A stretch of 25,753 bases of DNA from CAZPZZ01 sp964591245 (GCA_964591245.1 CAZPZZ010000048.1:1-25753); one strand, 5' to 3'; numbered from the stretch's first letter, positions 1 through 7,845 are shown. The notes: generated by a model from the sequence alone, not told the origin. Program-made: numbers and translations.

Positions 1-1
1 A

Positions 2-744
2 CTGCGGGTCCTCGCCAGTGGTCAATTCGCACTTGGCCCAAAAGTCGCCGCATTCGAAGAAGAATTCGCGTCCTATTGCGGGACCCAACCCGCGATCGCC
101 GTCAATTCTGGCACGAGTGTGCTGCGTCTGGCCCTTGCTAGCCGCCGGAGTCGGCCCAGGCGACGAAGTCATCACCATCCCCTTGATGTTTATCGCCACT
201 GTCGCGGCGATTCGGTATACGGGTGCTACGCCGGTCTTCGTCGACATCGATCCGCAGACGTCCAGCATGGATGTCAGACGTCATAACTCCCCGAACGAAG
301 GCGGTCATCCCTGTCCATCTCTATGGTCACCCCGTGGATCTAGAGTCTCTACTGAGCCTCGCGGGCGCCCATCACATTACTGTCATTGAGGACGCGGCAC
401 AGGCGCACGGGGCCACGTATCTGACCCAGCAGGGACGGGCGCCGCGACACCGGTGACAAGGCCCTACGCGACTCCCGTTTATCACCTCTATGTCGTGCAG
501 ACGCCACATCGGAACGCCATCCATATGGCTCTCCGGGAGGCCAGGGATCCACACCGGACTCCACTACCCGGTCCCCATCCACCTCCAACCCTGCTACACC
601 GACCTCGGAGGTCAACCTGGCGATTTCCCGTACGCCGAAGCGGCCGCGAGGACCTGCATTTCCTTACCGATCTACCCAGAGCTACCTGAGGAGGCACCAG
701 CCAAGGTCGCAGAAGTCATCCGCCACACGCTACGTCTGTCGTGA
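2..744 (+). pseudogene. DegT/DnrJ/EryC1/StrS-family aminotransferase remnant, multiply frameshifted and internally deleted, 5' end outside window
   Basis: The family makes amino sugars by PLP-dependent transamination of nucleotide-linked keto sugars. Family blocks appear in order but in changing frames: 'SGQFALGPKVAAFEEEFA' and 'AVNSGTSVLRLAL' in frame 2, 'AAGVGPGDEVITIPLMF' and 'ATPVFVDIDP' in frame 3, 'TKAVIPVHLYGHPVDL' and 'VIEDAAQAHGATY' in frame 1, 'TPVYHLYVVQTPHRNAI' in frame 3, then 'GLHYPVPIHLQPCYTDLG' in frame 1 to a TGA at 742-744. Shifts fall near 137, 270, 422 and 538; those near 137 and 538 look like single extra bases. Between the 'AHGATY' block and the 'VYHLYVV' block about 140 family residues are missing, including the region of the PLP-binding lysine. 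No functional product is possible as read. The 3' end meets the convergent VOC gene 12 bases away. Family assignment is firm; decay versus assembly error is open. Confidence 0.85.
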
Positions 745-756
745 GACGACACCGCC

Positions 757-1317
757 TTATTGGGCCCCTTCGTGGTCCCCCGATGCCGAGGTCGCCGCAC
801 GGGAGGGCTCGTAATATCGCTTGTACATGCCCCGTCGAAAGAGCCAACCACCGAGGGGCCCCAACCAACCAAGCACGTAATACATGTGGCCGAGATCCAT
901 GAGCTCGATCAAGTTGCCATCAGGATCCTTTGCAAAGAAGAACGAGTGTCCCCGAGGTGAACGCTCCGGCTTGCTAATACACTCCACTCCCTTGCTCACG
1001 AGATAGTCGTACCACTTCTGCGTGTTGCGGACATTGAACGAAAAATGCGTCAATCCTACCCGGTGCCACTGAACCTCTACAGGGGCGAGGTTGGGTTGGA
1101 ATTCGAAAATCTCTAGAACCCCTCCACCCGGCACTCGAATCCAACCAATTCGGCATGTAGGCTCTGCCGCGTCCACACCGAAAAACGCTCGAACTCTCTC
1201 CGAGGGAGTCTCTGACACGCCCACCAACGGGCAGCGAAAAACCTCCCAGTAGAACCGTACGGTCGCATTAAAGTCCGAAACCGTGAGACCGACATGACTG
1301 AATGAATGAGCGCGCAC
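757..1317 (-). CDS. VOC (glyoxalase/dioxygenase fold) family protein
   Basis: The product is 186 residues with two betaalphabetabetabeta modules of the vicinal-oxygen-chelate fold. The four expected metal-ligand positions are visible: His8 ('SHVGLTVSDF'), Glu69 in 'VLEIFEF', His91 ('THFSFNV') and Glu138 in 'DPDGNLIEL', the hallmark end of these domains. The substrate cannot be read from sequence; relatives include glyoxalases, extradiol dioxygenases and epimerases. The GTG start at 1317 is chosen because a strong Shine-Dalgarno (AGAGGAGG) lies seven bases upstream; a longer frame runs back into the GMC gene and is not coding-like. The tail after residue 145 is aromatic and arginine-rich and extends past the usual fold. 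It is 34 bases downstream of the GMC oxidoreductase and probably the last gene of that transcript. Confidence 0.87.
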   Translation of the reverse strand: MRAHSFSHVGLTVSDFNATVRFYWEVFRCPLVGVSETPSERVRAFFGVDAAEPTCRIGWIRVPGGGVLEIFEFQPNLAPVEVQWHRVGLTHFSFNVRNTQKWYDYLVSKGVECISKPERSPRGHSFFFAKDPDGNLIELMDLGHMYYVLGWLGPLGGWLFRRGMYKRYYEPSRAATSASGDHEGAQ

Positions 1318-1351
1318 GTGAAAGCCTCCTCTGCCTACCCATCGTCCGCAA

Positions 1352-2905
1352 TCAGCCGTCACCGGCCGACCGAGTCGCTTCGTCCCCAAGACCCAGATCT
1401 GTCGCTCGGAGATGATCGGCGACCCGCAACGCCTGGGCAATAATGGTCAGACCTGGATTGACGGCGGCAGACGACGGAAAAAACGATGCATCGACGACGA
1501 AGAGATTCTCCACATCGTGCGTCCGGCAGTAAGGGTCGAGCACCGACTGCTTCGGATCCGTACCGAATACGACCGTCCCGCATTGGTGGGTCGTGTTCTT
1601 TTCCTTGTGAGAAAACGCCATCACGACCCAGAATCCGAGTCGTTTGAGCATCCGGCGAACCTCTCGCACCAGCCCTGCATGTGCCCGTTGATTGTTAGGT
1701 CGGTACGTCAAACGAACGTGGCCATTCGCGTCGAGGGTGACCCGATTCTCGAAACGCGGTAAATCCTCGGTCATGGCCAACCAATCGACCCCACGCGCCA
1801 CCCAGGCGTTATATGCCCAGAGCGGCACCGGTACCCAGGGATATGCGGTTTGTGCCATCACGCCGTGAGTACGCCCCTGGGACTGGATCTGGCCCAGCGG
1901 CGGACCAGCCCCTGGACCGCGCAGATAGAAATCGTTGATCGCCACGGTTTTCTGAAAGACGACGTCGTTGCGGCGAAACGGATGAAACCCCTGCAGCATC
2001 GTCGCAAGGTGCGCCATGTAACGACGGCCAACCAGACCCGATGAATTCGCCAGGCCTTGCGGATGACAATCGCTCTGAGAACGCAGCAACAATGCCGCCG
2101 AATTCACAGCCCCACAGGACACAACGAACGTCGCTCCTTCGAACCGTCGAGTCACCCCATTGATGTCTACCTCGACTGCCTCGACGCGGCGCCCGGCCGG
2201 ATCAGTCAAGAGTCGTTTCGCCCGCGCATTGGTCTGTAGCGTCACGTTCGAAAGTGCGCGTATCGGACGCACACAGGTGACGTCAGCGTCACTCTTGGTG
2301 TCCCGCTCACAGGGAAAAGAGTTGCAGGTATTGCACAAGATGCAGCCGTTTGACTCCCCAGGCCCGCGGAGTCCCAACGGCAGCGCCGACGGGTGCAGGC
2401 CCAGTTGGCGTATACGTTCTACGTAATGCGCAATACCTTCCTCATGAGGCACTGCCGGATGCGGAAACGGGCCGCGGACCGGTTCGGTTGGATCTTCCCC
2501 CACGGAACCATGCACTTGATACAGCTGTTCGGCTCGCTCGTAGTAGGGTGCGAGCGTGTCGTAGGAAATCGGCCACGCGGGGGAGACACCATCGCCATGG
2601 TCGATCTCGCCAAAGTCTTCACGGCGAAGTCGATACAGCACACTACCCCAGAATTTCGTGTTTCCGCCTACACAGTAGTGGGTATAGGGTTGGAACGGTT
2701 CCCCATCCGCACCAAACCAGGTCTCGTTAGCACGGTAACGCAGGTCCTGCCAGACGGAGGCCGGGTCCCGATTCTCCGGCTCGCGGGGAATGTCCCCCCC
2801 GCGCTCGAGAACCAGCAATCGCGCTCCTGTCTGGGCCAACGCGTGCGCCACTGTGGCGCCTCCAGCGCCAGTACCGATGACGACAACGTCGTAACGTTCA
2901 TCCAT
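1352..2905 (-). CDS. GMC-family FAD-dependent oxidoreductase with a four-cysteine insert
   Basis: A 517-residue flavoenzyme of the glucose-methanol-choline family, which oxidises alcohols or sugar hydroxyls. The N terminus has the FAD dinucleotide fold (GTGAGG at residues 11-16, with the acidic Glu-Arg-Gly-Gly end near 35-38). The C terminus has the active-site His440 ('HQCGT') and Asn483-Pro ('NPGLTIIAQALRVADHL'). Between them 'GCILCNTCNSFPC' places Cys188, 191, 194 and 199 in CX2CX2CX4C spacing, where some FAD sugar dehydrogenases hold an iron-sulfur cluster. No signal peptide is visible. The ATG at 2905 overlaps the last base of the preceding TGA (TGATG); a GTG three bases upstream is an alternative start. 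The preceding gene is a Gfo/Idh oxidoreductase, a pairing consistent with sugar oxidation. The substrate is not assignable. Confidence 0.92.
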   Translation of the reverse strand: MDERYDVVVIGTGAGGATVAHALAQTGARLLVLERGGDIPREPENRDPASVWQDLRYRANETWFGADGEPFQPYTHYCVGGNTKFWGSVLYRLRREDFGEIDHGDGVSPAWPISYDTLAPYYERAEQLYQVHGSVGEDPTEPVRGPFPHPAVPHEEGIAHYVERIRQLGLHPSALPLGLRGPGESNGCILCNTCNSFPCERDTKSDADVTCVRPIRALSNVTLQTNARAKRLLTDPAGRRVEAVEVDINGVTRRFEGATFVVSCGAVNSAALLLRSQSDCHPQGLANSSGLVGRRYMAHLATMLQGFHPFRRNDVVFQKTVAINDFYLRGPGAGPPLGQIQSQGRTHGVMAQTAYPWVPVPLWAYNAWVARGVDWLAMTEDLPRFENRVTLDANGHVRLTYRPNNQRAHAGLVREVRRMLKRLGFWVVMAFSHKEKNTTHQCGTVVFGTDPKQSVLDPYCRTHDVENLFVVDASFFPSSAAVNPGLTIIAQALRVADHLRATDLGLGDEATRSAGDG

Positions 2906-3894
2906 CACCGAGACGACGCCGGGACCACTTCGGTCGAAGCGTAGATCTGATCCATAACGCGCTGGTCGGCGATCGCGGTCTCAAGATTCATCTCTGGTGA
3001 CCGTCCGGTTGCTATGGCTCCCAAGAAATCCCGATACATGGCCTGATACCCACGAATATCTCGTACCCCCGGAAACAGTAAGCGGGGCACGCCGCGTCCC
3101 CGAACCAGCACGAACGCACCATTGGACTCGAACGTAATGATGCCCCCCCGTCCGAACAGCTTCGAGAGCCTGAGCCCTCTGAACAAGGAGGGCACTTCCC
3201 GCGAGTAGTACAACGCACCAACCGCATCGGTGTCATACCGGAAGGCAACCAACATGCTTTTCGCGCGTTGATCTCCGCCCGTCTGGGAAACTGCCGGTCG
3301 ATAGCCGCGTGCCTCAGCGATCACGGGCCCCAAACTGTTGGCCAGATGCAACCAGTGAATCCCTTCCTCGAAGAACGCATCGCCCCCAGCCATTTCCTCA
3401 TCGTTACGCCAATCTTCTGCCGTCTTCAACCGCAGCGCCAGTGTCGAGAAATGTGCGAACACGAGTTCGCCGATTACCTCCTGTGACAGCAGCCGGCGAA
3501 GCGTGACGGCAAGCGGTTTGTAGTGATCATTCTCCCCCACGAGCACAACCCGATTCGCACGGGACTGTGCCTCTTGCACCTCGAGATAGTCTTCCAGGCG
3601 TAGAAACGCAGGCTTCTCAACCAACACGTGCTTGCCGGCCGCTAACGCCTCTAATGTCAATTGGAGATGAAACCGCGGGGGCACCGCAATCACCACCGCA
3701 TCGACCGTCGGATCCGCAAGCGCGGCCGCATACCCCTCGTACGCGTGCCGCCCCCCATAATGACGACGACAGGATTCCGCACGGAGAGGATCTCGACTCG
3801 CATAGCTGCGAGCCACCACAGCGCGCATCGACCGTAGATGGCGGCTATGAACACCGGCGATGAAACCACACCCGAGAAACGCGATATGCACCAT
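2905..3894 (-). CDS. Gfo/Idh/MocA-family NAD(P)-dependent oxidoreductase
   Basis: A 329-residue dehydrogenase of the glucose-fructose oxidoreductase / inositol dehydrogenase family, which typically oxidises or reduces a ring carbon of a sugar or nucleotide sugar. The Rossmann motif GCGFIAG sits at residues 8-14. The family block 'GKHVLVEKPAF' follows, with Glu93-Lys94-Pro95, the lysine being the usual catalytic and cofactor-contacting residue. A His in 'EEGIHWLHLANSLGP' lies where the family carries its catalytic histidine. The ATG at 3894 is chosen because the fold begins immediately ('MVHIAFLGCG'); a TTG-initiated extension of 24 residues is Arg/Gly-rich and looks non-coding. The stop overlaps the GMC start by one base, implying translational coupling. 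With the GT2 gene upstream and the DegT remnant nearby, a nucleotide-sugar or glycan substrate is plausible but unproven. Confidence 0.9.
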   Translation of the reverse strand: MVHIAFLGCGFIAGVHSRHLRSMRAVVARSYASRDPLRAESCRRHYGGRHAYEGYAAALADPTVDAVVIAVPPRFHLQLTLEALAAGKHVLVEKPAFLRLEDYLEVQEAQSRANRVVLVGENDHYKPLAVTLRRLLSQEVIGELVFAHFSTLALRLKTAEDWRNDEEMAGGDAFFEEGIHWLHLANSLGPVIAEARGYRPAVSQTGGDQRAKSMLVAFRYDTDAVGALYYSREVPSLFRGLRLSKLFGRGGIITFESNGAFVLVRGRGVPRLLFPGVRDIRGYQAMYRDFLGAIATGRSPEMNLETAIADQRVMDQIYASTEVVPASSR

Positions 3895-3969
3895 GCAGAA
3901 CTCGGTCTGCCGAAAACGCACCGCTCTGACTCGACCGCCACCACGACCTGGACGTGGATACACCAACGC

Positions 3970-4947
3970 CTACGCGGAACGTGGTTGTTCGTCCTCAGGC
4001 GGAGTTTCCAGCACCTCCCGCACGTAGTACGTCGGTTTATCTTGCGACTCGTGGTACGTCCGAATCTGAAGCTCCGCCAAGAGTCCTAAGGTTACCAATT
4101 GGACCCCCGTGAAGATGAGCAGAATACCAAAGAGCAGTAACGGACGATTACCGAGGGCCTGCCCTCCAAACATGCGCAAGTAGACCAGCCAACTCGTAAT
4201 GGCCAAGCCTGCTCCTCCCATCGCCAGCCCGATCCCGCCAAAAATCTGCAGTGGCTTTGTCGCATAGCTGAGCAAGAACTTCACGGTCGCAAGGTCCAGG
4301 ATCACCCGTACCGTGCGCGACAATCCATACTTCGACCGTCCGTATTGTCGCGGGCGATGGTTGACGACCATTTCGGCAATCCGCACGCCTTGCGCACTCG
4401 CAATAGCAGGGATGAACCGATGCATCTCCCCATACAAACGAAGGGATTTCACGACCTCCGCACGAAAGACCTTGAGCGAACATCCATAATCACGTAACCG
4501 CACGCCGGTCACGTACGAGATAAGAGCATTGGCCACGTTTGAAATAAGAACACGCGAGAGCCACGGGTCCTTTCGATCTTTGCGCCAGCCACAGACAATG
4601 TCGTAGCCCTCGTTCAGTCTCTCCACCATCCGGGGAATGTCGCGGAGGTCATTCTGTAAATCCCCGTCAGCGGTGACGATGATCTGACCTCGAGCGCGGG
4701 CAAAGCCAGCGGCAAACGCCGCGGTCTGTCCAAAATTTCGACGCAGCCGAATGACCCGCAATCGGGAATCTGACGCCTGAAGCCTGGCAAGCACCTCGAA
4801 AGTCTTGTCGGTACTTCCATCATCGACGAAAACGGCCTCGAAACTGCGCCCCCAACTATCGAGGGTCTCGGTAAGCTCCGCCCACAGCTTCTCGACATTG
4901 AGGGCTTCGTCCAAGAGTGGGATGACGACGGAAAGCTCTGGAACCAT
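3970..4947 (-). CDS. GT2-family polyprenyl-phosphate-type glycosyltransferase with two C-terminal membrane helices
   Basis: A 325-residue protein with a GT-A fold: 'LSVVIPLLDEALNVEKL' at the N terminus, the nucleotide-binding Asp-Asp-Gly-Ser at 42-45, 'RNFGQTAAFAAGF' at 70-82, and the metal-binding Asp-Gly-Asp at 94-96. Two hydrophobic helices at about 234-257 and 269-291 anchor it in the inner membrane. This is the architecture of GtrB/ArnC/dolichyl-phosphate-mannose-synthase-like enzymes, which load a sugar from a nucleotide donor onto a polyprenyl phosphate carrier. The ATG at 4947 begins the fold directly; the longer in-frame extension is Arg/Ser-rich and unlike the family. No clear Shine-Dalgarno precedes it, and a TATAAT lies only 13 bases upstream of the ATG. 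The gene is 75 bases upstream of Gfo/Idh. Sugar and acceptor are unknown. Confidence 0.92.
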   Translation of the reverse strand: MVPELSVVIPLLDEALNVEKLWAELTETLDSWGRSFEAVFVDDGSTDKTFEVLARLQASDSRLRVIRLRRNFGQTAAFAAGFARARGQIIVTADGDLQNDLRDIPRMVERLNEGYDIVCGWRKDRKDPWLSRVLISNVANALISYVTGVRLRDYGCSLKVFRAEVVKSLRLYGEMHRFIPAIASAQGVRIAEMVVNHRPRQYGRSKYGLSRTVRVILDLATVKFLLSYATKPLQIFGGIGLAMGGAGLAITSWLVYLRMFGGQALGNRPLLLFGILLIFTGVQLVTLGLLAELQIRTYHESQDKPTYYVREVLETPPEDEQPRSA

Positions 4948-4960
4948 AGAACGCGCCGGA

Positions 4961-4966
4961 ATTATA
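4961..4966 (-). promoter_or_regulatory. Possible -10 element (TATAAT) just before the glycosyltransferase
   Basis: On the minus strand a perfect TATAAT ends 13 bases before the ATG at 4947, in the 56-base gap after the DedA-family stop. A start site about seven bases after the hexamer would leave a leader of about six bases, which fits the missing Shine-Dalgarno. No convincing -35 hexamer is present at 17-18 bases. It may be chance. Confidence 0.25.
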
Positions 4967-5003
4967 GTCAGCGTGCAGCGCCGTTGCACGTCTGAGAGTA
5001 GTG

Positions 5004-5597
5004 TCAAGCGCCCTGCACTCGGCGATGTCGGAAAAATATGTGACTGGCGAACACAGTCAAACCCGCACACACTACCACGACGGCGACAAGGAACCCGTTG
5101 CCCCGCAAGAACTCGAGAGCCCCATCACCGTAACGCACGGCCAATGCCCCCTCGCCGAAGTACCGCACGCCACGGCCCAACGCCACCGCACCAGTGAATG
5201 CCAAAACCGGAACCTTGGCCATCCCAGACAGCAACACGAAGACCTTGAACGGGGCCGGCGGCGGCAGCAAGGCCGCCACCGTCACGGCCATGACTCCGAA
5301 GCGCTCGAAGACCCTGAAGGCAGAGCCCACCCGAGCTCCTCCAAGACGACGCTGCACCCATTCACCACCACGCCGACCCAGCAGGTAGAGAACGAGACAC
5401 CCGCAGATTGACCCCAGCGTCGCCATAGTTGCGAAATATGGCATCGACGCCTCGTCACGGGTGACCATCAGCACCACGAGGAGGTCGTTAATCTCAGGTA
5501 ACGAAATAAACGACGAATCGAGGAATGCCACGAGAAACAATCCTGGCCCCCCCAACGACGAGGCAACCTCCTCGAACCAATCGGCGATCTGATCCAT
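5004..5597 (-). CDS. DedA/VTT (SNARE-associated) family inner-membrane protein
   Basis: A 197-residue polytopic membrane protein of the VTT/DedA superfamily, whose members are implicated in lipid scrambling or polyprenyl-phosphate recycling. Family marks are 'FLDSSFISLPEINDLLVV' near the N terminus, a glycine-rich region with 'YLLGRRGGEWV', the re-entrant segment 'LLPPPAPFKVFVLLSG', and 'GRGVRYFGEG' before the last hydrophobic helix (about 170-190). The length fits the YqaA-like subgroup. The ATG at 5597 is chosen; a TTG start twelve codons upstream is possible. Neither has a strong Shine-Dalgarno. The gene is 56 bases upstream of the GT2 enzyme, and a role in carrier-lipid handling next to a lipid-linked glycosyltransferase would make sense, though that is inference. 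Confidence 0.9.
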   Translation of the reverse strand: MDQIADWFEEVASSLGGPGLFLVAFLDSSFISLPEINDLLVVLMVTRDEASMPYFATMATLGSICGCLVLYLLGRRGGEWVQRRLGGARVGSAFRVFERFGVMAVTVAALLPPPAPFKVFVLLSGMAKVPVLAFTGAVALGRGVRYFGEGALAVRYGDGALEFLRGNGFLVAVVVVCAGLTVFASHIFFRHRRVQGA

Positions 5598-5648
5598 ATG
5601 GAAACGCTGGTGGAGATTTCGAGGGACGTCCAACCCCTCACTTTTTCC

Positions 5649-5672
5649 AGTATAGCAGCGGGTTCACCGCTG
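5649..5672 (-). promoter_or_regulatory. Palindrome directly upstream of a TATACT hexamer before the DedA-family gene
   Basis: On the plus strand CAGCGG (5656-5661), a five-base spacer and CCGCTG (5667-5672) form a perfect inverted repeat. On the minus strand it is followed after one base by TATACT (5654-5649), a good -10 match, about 50 bases before the ATG at 5597. The palindrome would occupy the spacer between -35 and -10, a common operator position. No good -35 hexamer is seen. It could equally be a weak hairpin in the 182-base gap after the outer-membrane protein gene. Confidence 0.3.
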
Positions 5673-5779
5673 GAACCATCCCGCCCCTCAAACACGTATG
5701 GCACCCGGGGATTCCGGTCTGCATCTACGTGGACTCCGTTCCACTGCACGCTCGTGGCATACCACCACCTGCATGACGC

Positions 5780-6484
5780 CTAGAAACTCACATTGAACGT
5801 AAAAGACGTCGTCAATCCTCCAAGATCGATCCGTTCGTCTAGAAACCCCTGATCGATTCCGACAACCCCGCTCGCATCGTGATAGCGGAACTCGACTCCG
5901 ATCGTGTACCGGTCACCCATACGCGACCGCAAACCGACAACAAACAATCGGCCCGCATCGCTACCCTTTGCGACGAATTGCTCCCGGAACACATCGAACG
6001 TGTCGAAGTCAATGAACTCGCCCATCTCCGCATATCGCCAATTGAACAGCCCAATGCCGATCCCTCCGTACGGCTGCACCGACGAACTAAGTCCAAACGG
6101 AAAGAAACGCGCCGTCGCGGTAAACGGCGTCACCCGCAACTTGAAATCTTGAGGAATTTCACTGCCATCCTCGTTCACGAAGTCGCTATAGACGCTCAAC
6201 ACTGTCCGCTGGGAAAACCCGACCCCGACTCCGGCCTCGATGTAATCCCCCATTTCCACGAGCCACTCCGCGCCAATGCTCGCGCTGTTGAACTGGTCGA
6301 GACCAAACGCAAATAGGTCCAGATTTTCCATGATGACATCATCCGCGATCCTGGCGTCAGCGCCGCGAACGGCGAAATAGCCAAGATTCATGCTGAGAGC
6401 ATTCTCTTGGGCCGTAGCAGGGGTGTTCAGTCCTGCCAGGGTGACCAACGCCAGCAGGGTCACACTGCCTCGCCTCTTCAACAT
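5780..6484 (-). CDS. Exported outer-membrane beta-barrel protein, function unknown
   Basis: A 234-residue protein with a classical signal peptide (Lys-Arg-Arg, a hydrophobic stretch 'VTLLALVTLAGL', then 'TPATA' before Gln-Glu-Asn). The mature part alternates hydrophobic and polar residues in glycine- and aromatic-rich strands ('SIGAEWLVEMGDYIEAGVGV', 'VQPYGGIGIGLFNWRYAEMG', 'RYTIGVEFRYHDASG') and ends in a C-terminal phenylalanine ('TFNVSF'), the usual signal for barrel assembly. The length suggests an 8-10-strand barrel like OmpW/OmpA-type small porins. The ATG at 6484 has a strong Shine-Dalgarno (AGAGGAGGA) about seven bases upstream. It lies 161 bases after the phosphatase gene, so it may have its own promoter. 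No ligand can be inferred. Confidence 0.85.
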   Translation of the reverse strand: MLKRRGSVTLLALVTLAGLNTPATAQENALSMNLGYFAVRGADARIADDVIMENLDLFAFGLDQFNSASIGAEWLVEMGDYIEAGVGVGFSQRTVLSVYSDFVNEDGSEIPQDFKLRVTPFTATARFFPFGLSSSVQPYGGIGIGLFNWRYAEMGEFIDFDTFDVFREQFVAKGSDAGRLFVVGLRSRMGDRYTIGVEFRYHDASGVVGIDQGFLDERIDLGGLTTSFTFNVSF

Positions 6485-6619
6485 TGGGTTCCTCCTCTTG
6501 CAAAAGTGCCGGTCGCCCTACCCTCTGGTAGAAACGACTGAACGACGCCAACACCTAGGAGGAAAGCAGGAACGATGCCAGAAGAGAAAACCCGAAAACA
6601 ACCGAATCTGGAAGCAGGT

Positions 6620-6637
6620 ACGGACCCCAGTGTCCGT
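6620..6637 (-). other. Small inverted repeat just after the phosphatase stop codon
   Basis: ACGGAC (6620-6625) and GTCCGT (6632-6637) form a 6-bp stem with a 6-base loop, 8 bases downstream of the stop at 6646 on the minus strand. A U-rich run does not follow immediately, so this is only a weak candidate terminator. Confidence 0.25.
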
Positions 6638-6645
6638 CCCAGACG

Positions 6646-7458
6646 TCAGATCGTCCGGTTTTGAGCACTCTGGATGATCTCAAGCATGTCATCGTGGATG
6701 AAACCGTTCGACGCCACCACCTCGCCACCGTGGGTCTCAAACGGGGAACCGTCATATCGGGACAACCGCCCGCCCGCCTGCTCAACAATCAGGCTTCCGG
6801 CCGAGAGATCCCAGGGGTGCAAACGCCACTCCCAGAATCCATCGAATCGACCGGCCGCGACGTAGCAGAGATCGAGCGCGGCCGACCCGAGTCGGCGAAT
6901 CGCCTGCGCGCGAGCGAGAAATCGCCCGAACACCGCGACGACCTCATCTGCAGTCGTATGCACGTCATAGGGAAACCCCGTCACCAACAATGCATCTATC
7001 ACCGCGTGGGCACTGTTCGACGTCTGGAGTGGTTCGCCATTCAGCCACGCCCCGACACCACGCTCGGCCGTGAATAGTTCCTGCCTTGTCGGATCAAATA
7101 CGGCGGCCACGATCGGCCGACCATCTAGCTCAAGCGAAAGACAAGAACAGAAAATTGGAACGCCATGCGCGTAGTTGACCGTACCATCGAGCGGATCAAA
7201 GACCCACCGGTATCCAGACTGGAGGTCGGTCGCATCATTCTCCAGTTCCTCGGCAAGCACCCTGTGATCGGGGAACCGCTCGGCAATGATGGCCCGTCCC
7301 ATCCGCTCCACCTGGACATCGACCTTCGTAACGAGGTCAATTGCACCCTTTTTCCCGATCCGAAGGTCACTGCCAAGGGCGCTCATTTGAATCGCGCCCG
7401 CCTGTCGGACAATGTCGATTGCCGTCTTGAGCCACTCAGTTGGATATGGCGCTGACAT
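6646..7458 (-). CDS. Inositol monophosphatase family phosphatase (SuhB/CysQ-like)
   Basis: A 270-residue Mg-dependent, Li-sensitive-type phosphatase. It has the full metal-binding set: Glu-Glu at 70-71 ('VLAEELEND'), Asp88-Pro-Leu-Asp91-Gly-Thr ('VFDPLDGTVNYAHGVP'), and Trp216-Asp217 in 'HPWDLSAGSLIVEQAGG'. 'DLVTKVD' at 41-47 is also a family block. Members act on inositol phosphates, histidinol phosphate, fructose-1,6-bisphosphate or 3'-phosphoadenosine phosphate; the sequence does not decide which. 'MSAPYPTEWLKTAIDIVRQAG' begins the family fold, so the ATG at 7458 is chosen. The 58-residue in-frame extension upstream is unlike the family. The gene is divergent from aroA across a 387-base gap. 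Confidence 0.93.
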   Translation of the reverse strand: MSAPYPTEWLKTAIDIVRQAGAIQMSALGSDLRIGKKGAIDLVTKVDVQVERMGRAIIAERFPDHRVLAEELENDATDLQSGYRWVFDPLDGTVNYAHGVPIFCSCLSLELDGRPIVAAVFDPTRQELFTAERGVGAWLNGEPLQTSNSAHAVIDALLVTGFPYDVHTTADEVVAVFGRFLARAQAIRRLGSAALDLCYVAAGRFDGFWEWRLHPWDLSAGSLIVEQAGGRLSRYDGSPFETHGGEVVASNGFIHDDMLEIIQSAQNRTI

Positions 7459-7845
7459 CTCGTTTCTCACCCGTCTGGAGGAGCTTGACCATACATCCCT
7501 CCGGTTACACCACTCGCCCCACGGAGCCCCAGTTGGGAACCGTGACTCGTCCGAATACCCATGCCTGCCAAGACAGTCGCGTGACTCTCCCGTGAAACCG
7601 CCACCCTGGGCACTGGAATCGCCCCCCTCCACACAAAGCCCAGTATCCCGATATTACCCTCAAACCCAAGATACGCGCCGCGCGCGCCGACCGTACACGG
7701 ATCCCCAGCGTTCACACGTGCCCACGCATGATCCCCGACACGCGTCGAGACAGCGCGTGTAAGATACTTCTGCTCCGCCGTGCGAACAAGACGGCCGCAG
7801 GGCCCACCCTCGCACGCGAAGGAACTGAGTACGATCAGACCACCT
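7459..7845. other. Non-coding divergent intergenic region between the phosphatase gene and aroA
   Basis: No convincing gene, tRNA or recognised riboswitch motif was found on either strand; open frames here are low-complexity Arg/Gly/Pro shadows. One hairpin stands out in the phosphatase leader: CACGG (7520-7524) with CCGTG (7540-7544) and an inner CCC/GGG closing an AGTT tetraloop. It lies about 60 bases before that gene's ATG. The region must hold the promoters for both genes, but no clear -35/-10 pair was recognised. Confidence 0.5.

Noticed and set aside
1318..1440. Longer N terminus for the VOC protein
   Set aside because: It overlaps the GMC gene, has no VOC-like sequence, and the GTG at 1317 has a near-perfect ribosome site.
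7459..7632. 58-residue N-terminal extension of the inositol-monophosphatase protein
   Set aside because: It is Gly/Ser/Arg-rich without family similarity; the conserved fold begins just after the ATG at 7458.
7580..7845. Possible riboswitch (a GGGAGAG string recalling glycine-type leaders) or tRNA in the aroA/phosphatase gap
   Set aside because: The rest of the glycine consensus is absent, and no T-loop or acceptor pairing of a tRNA could be found.
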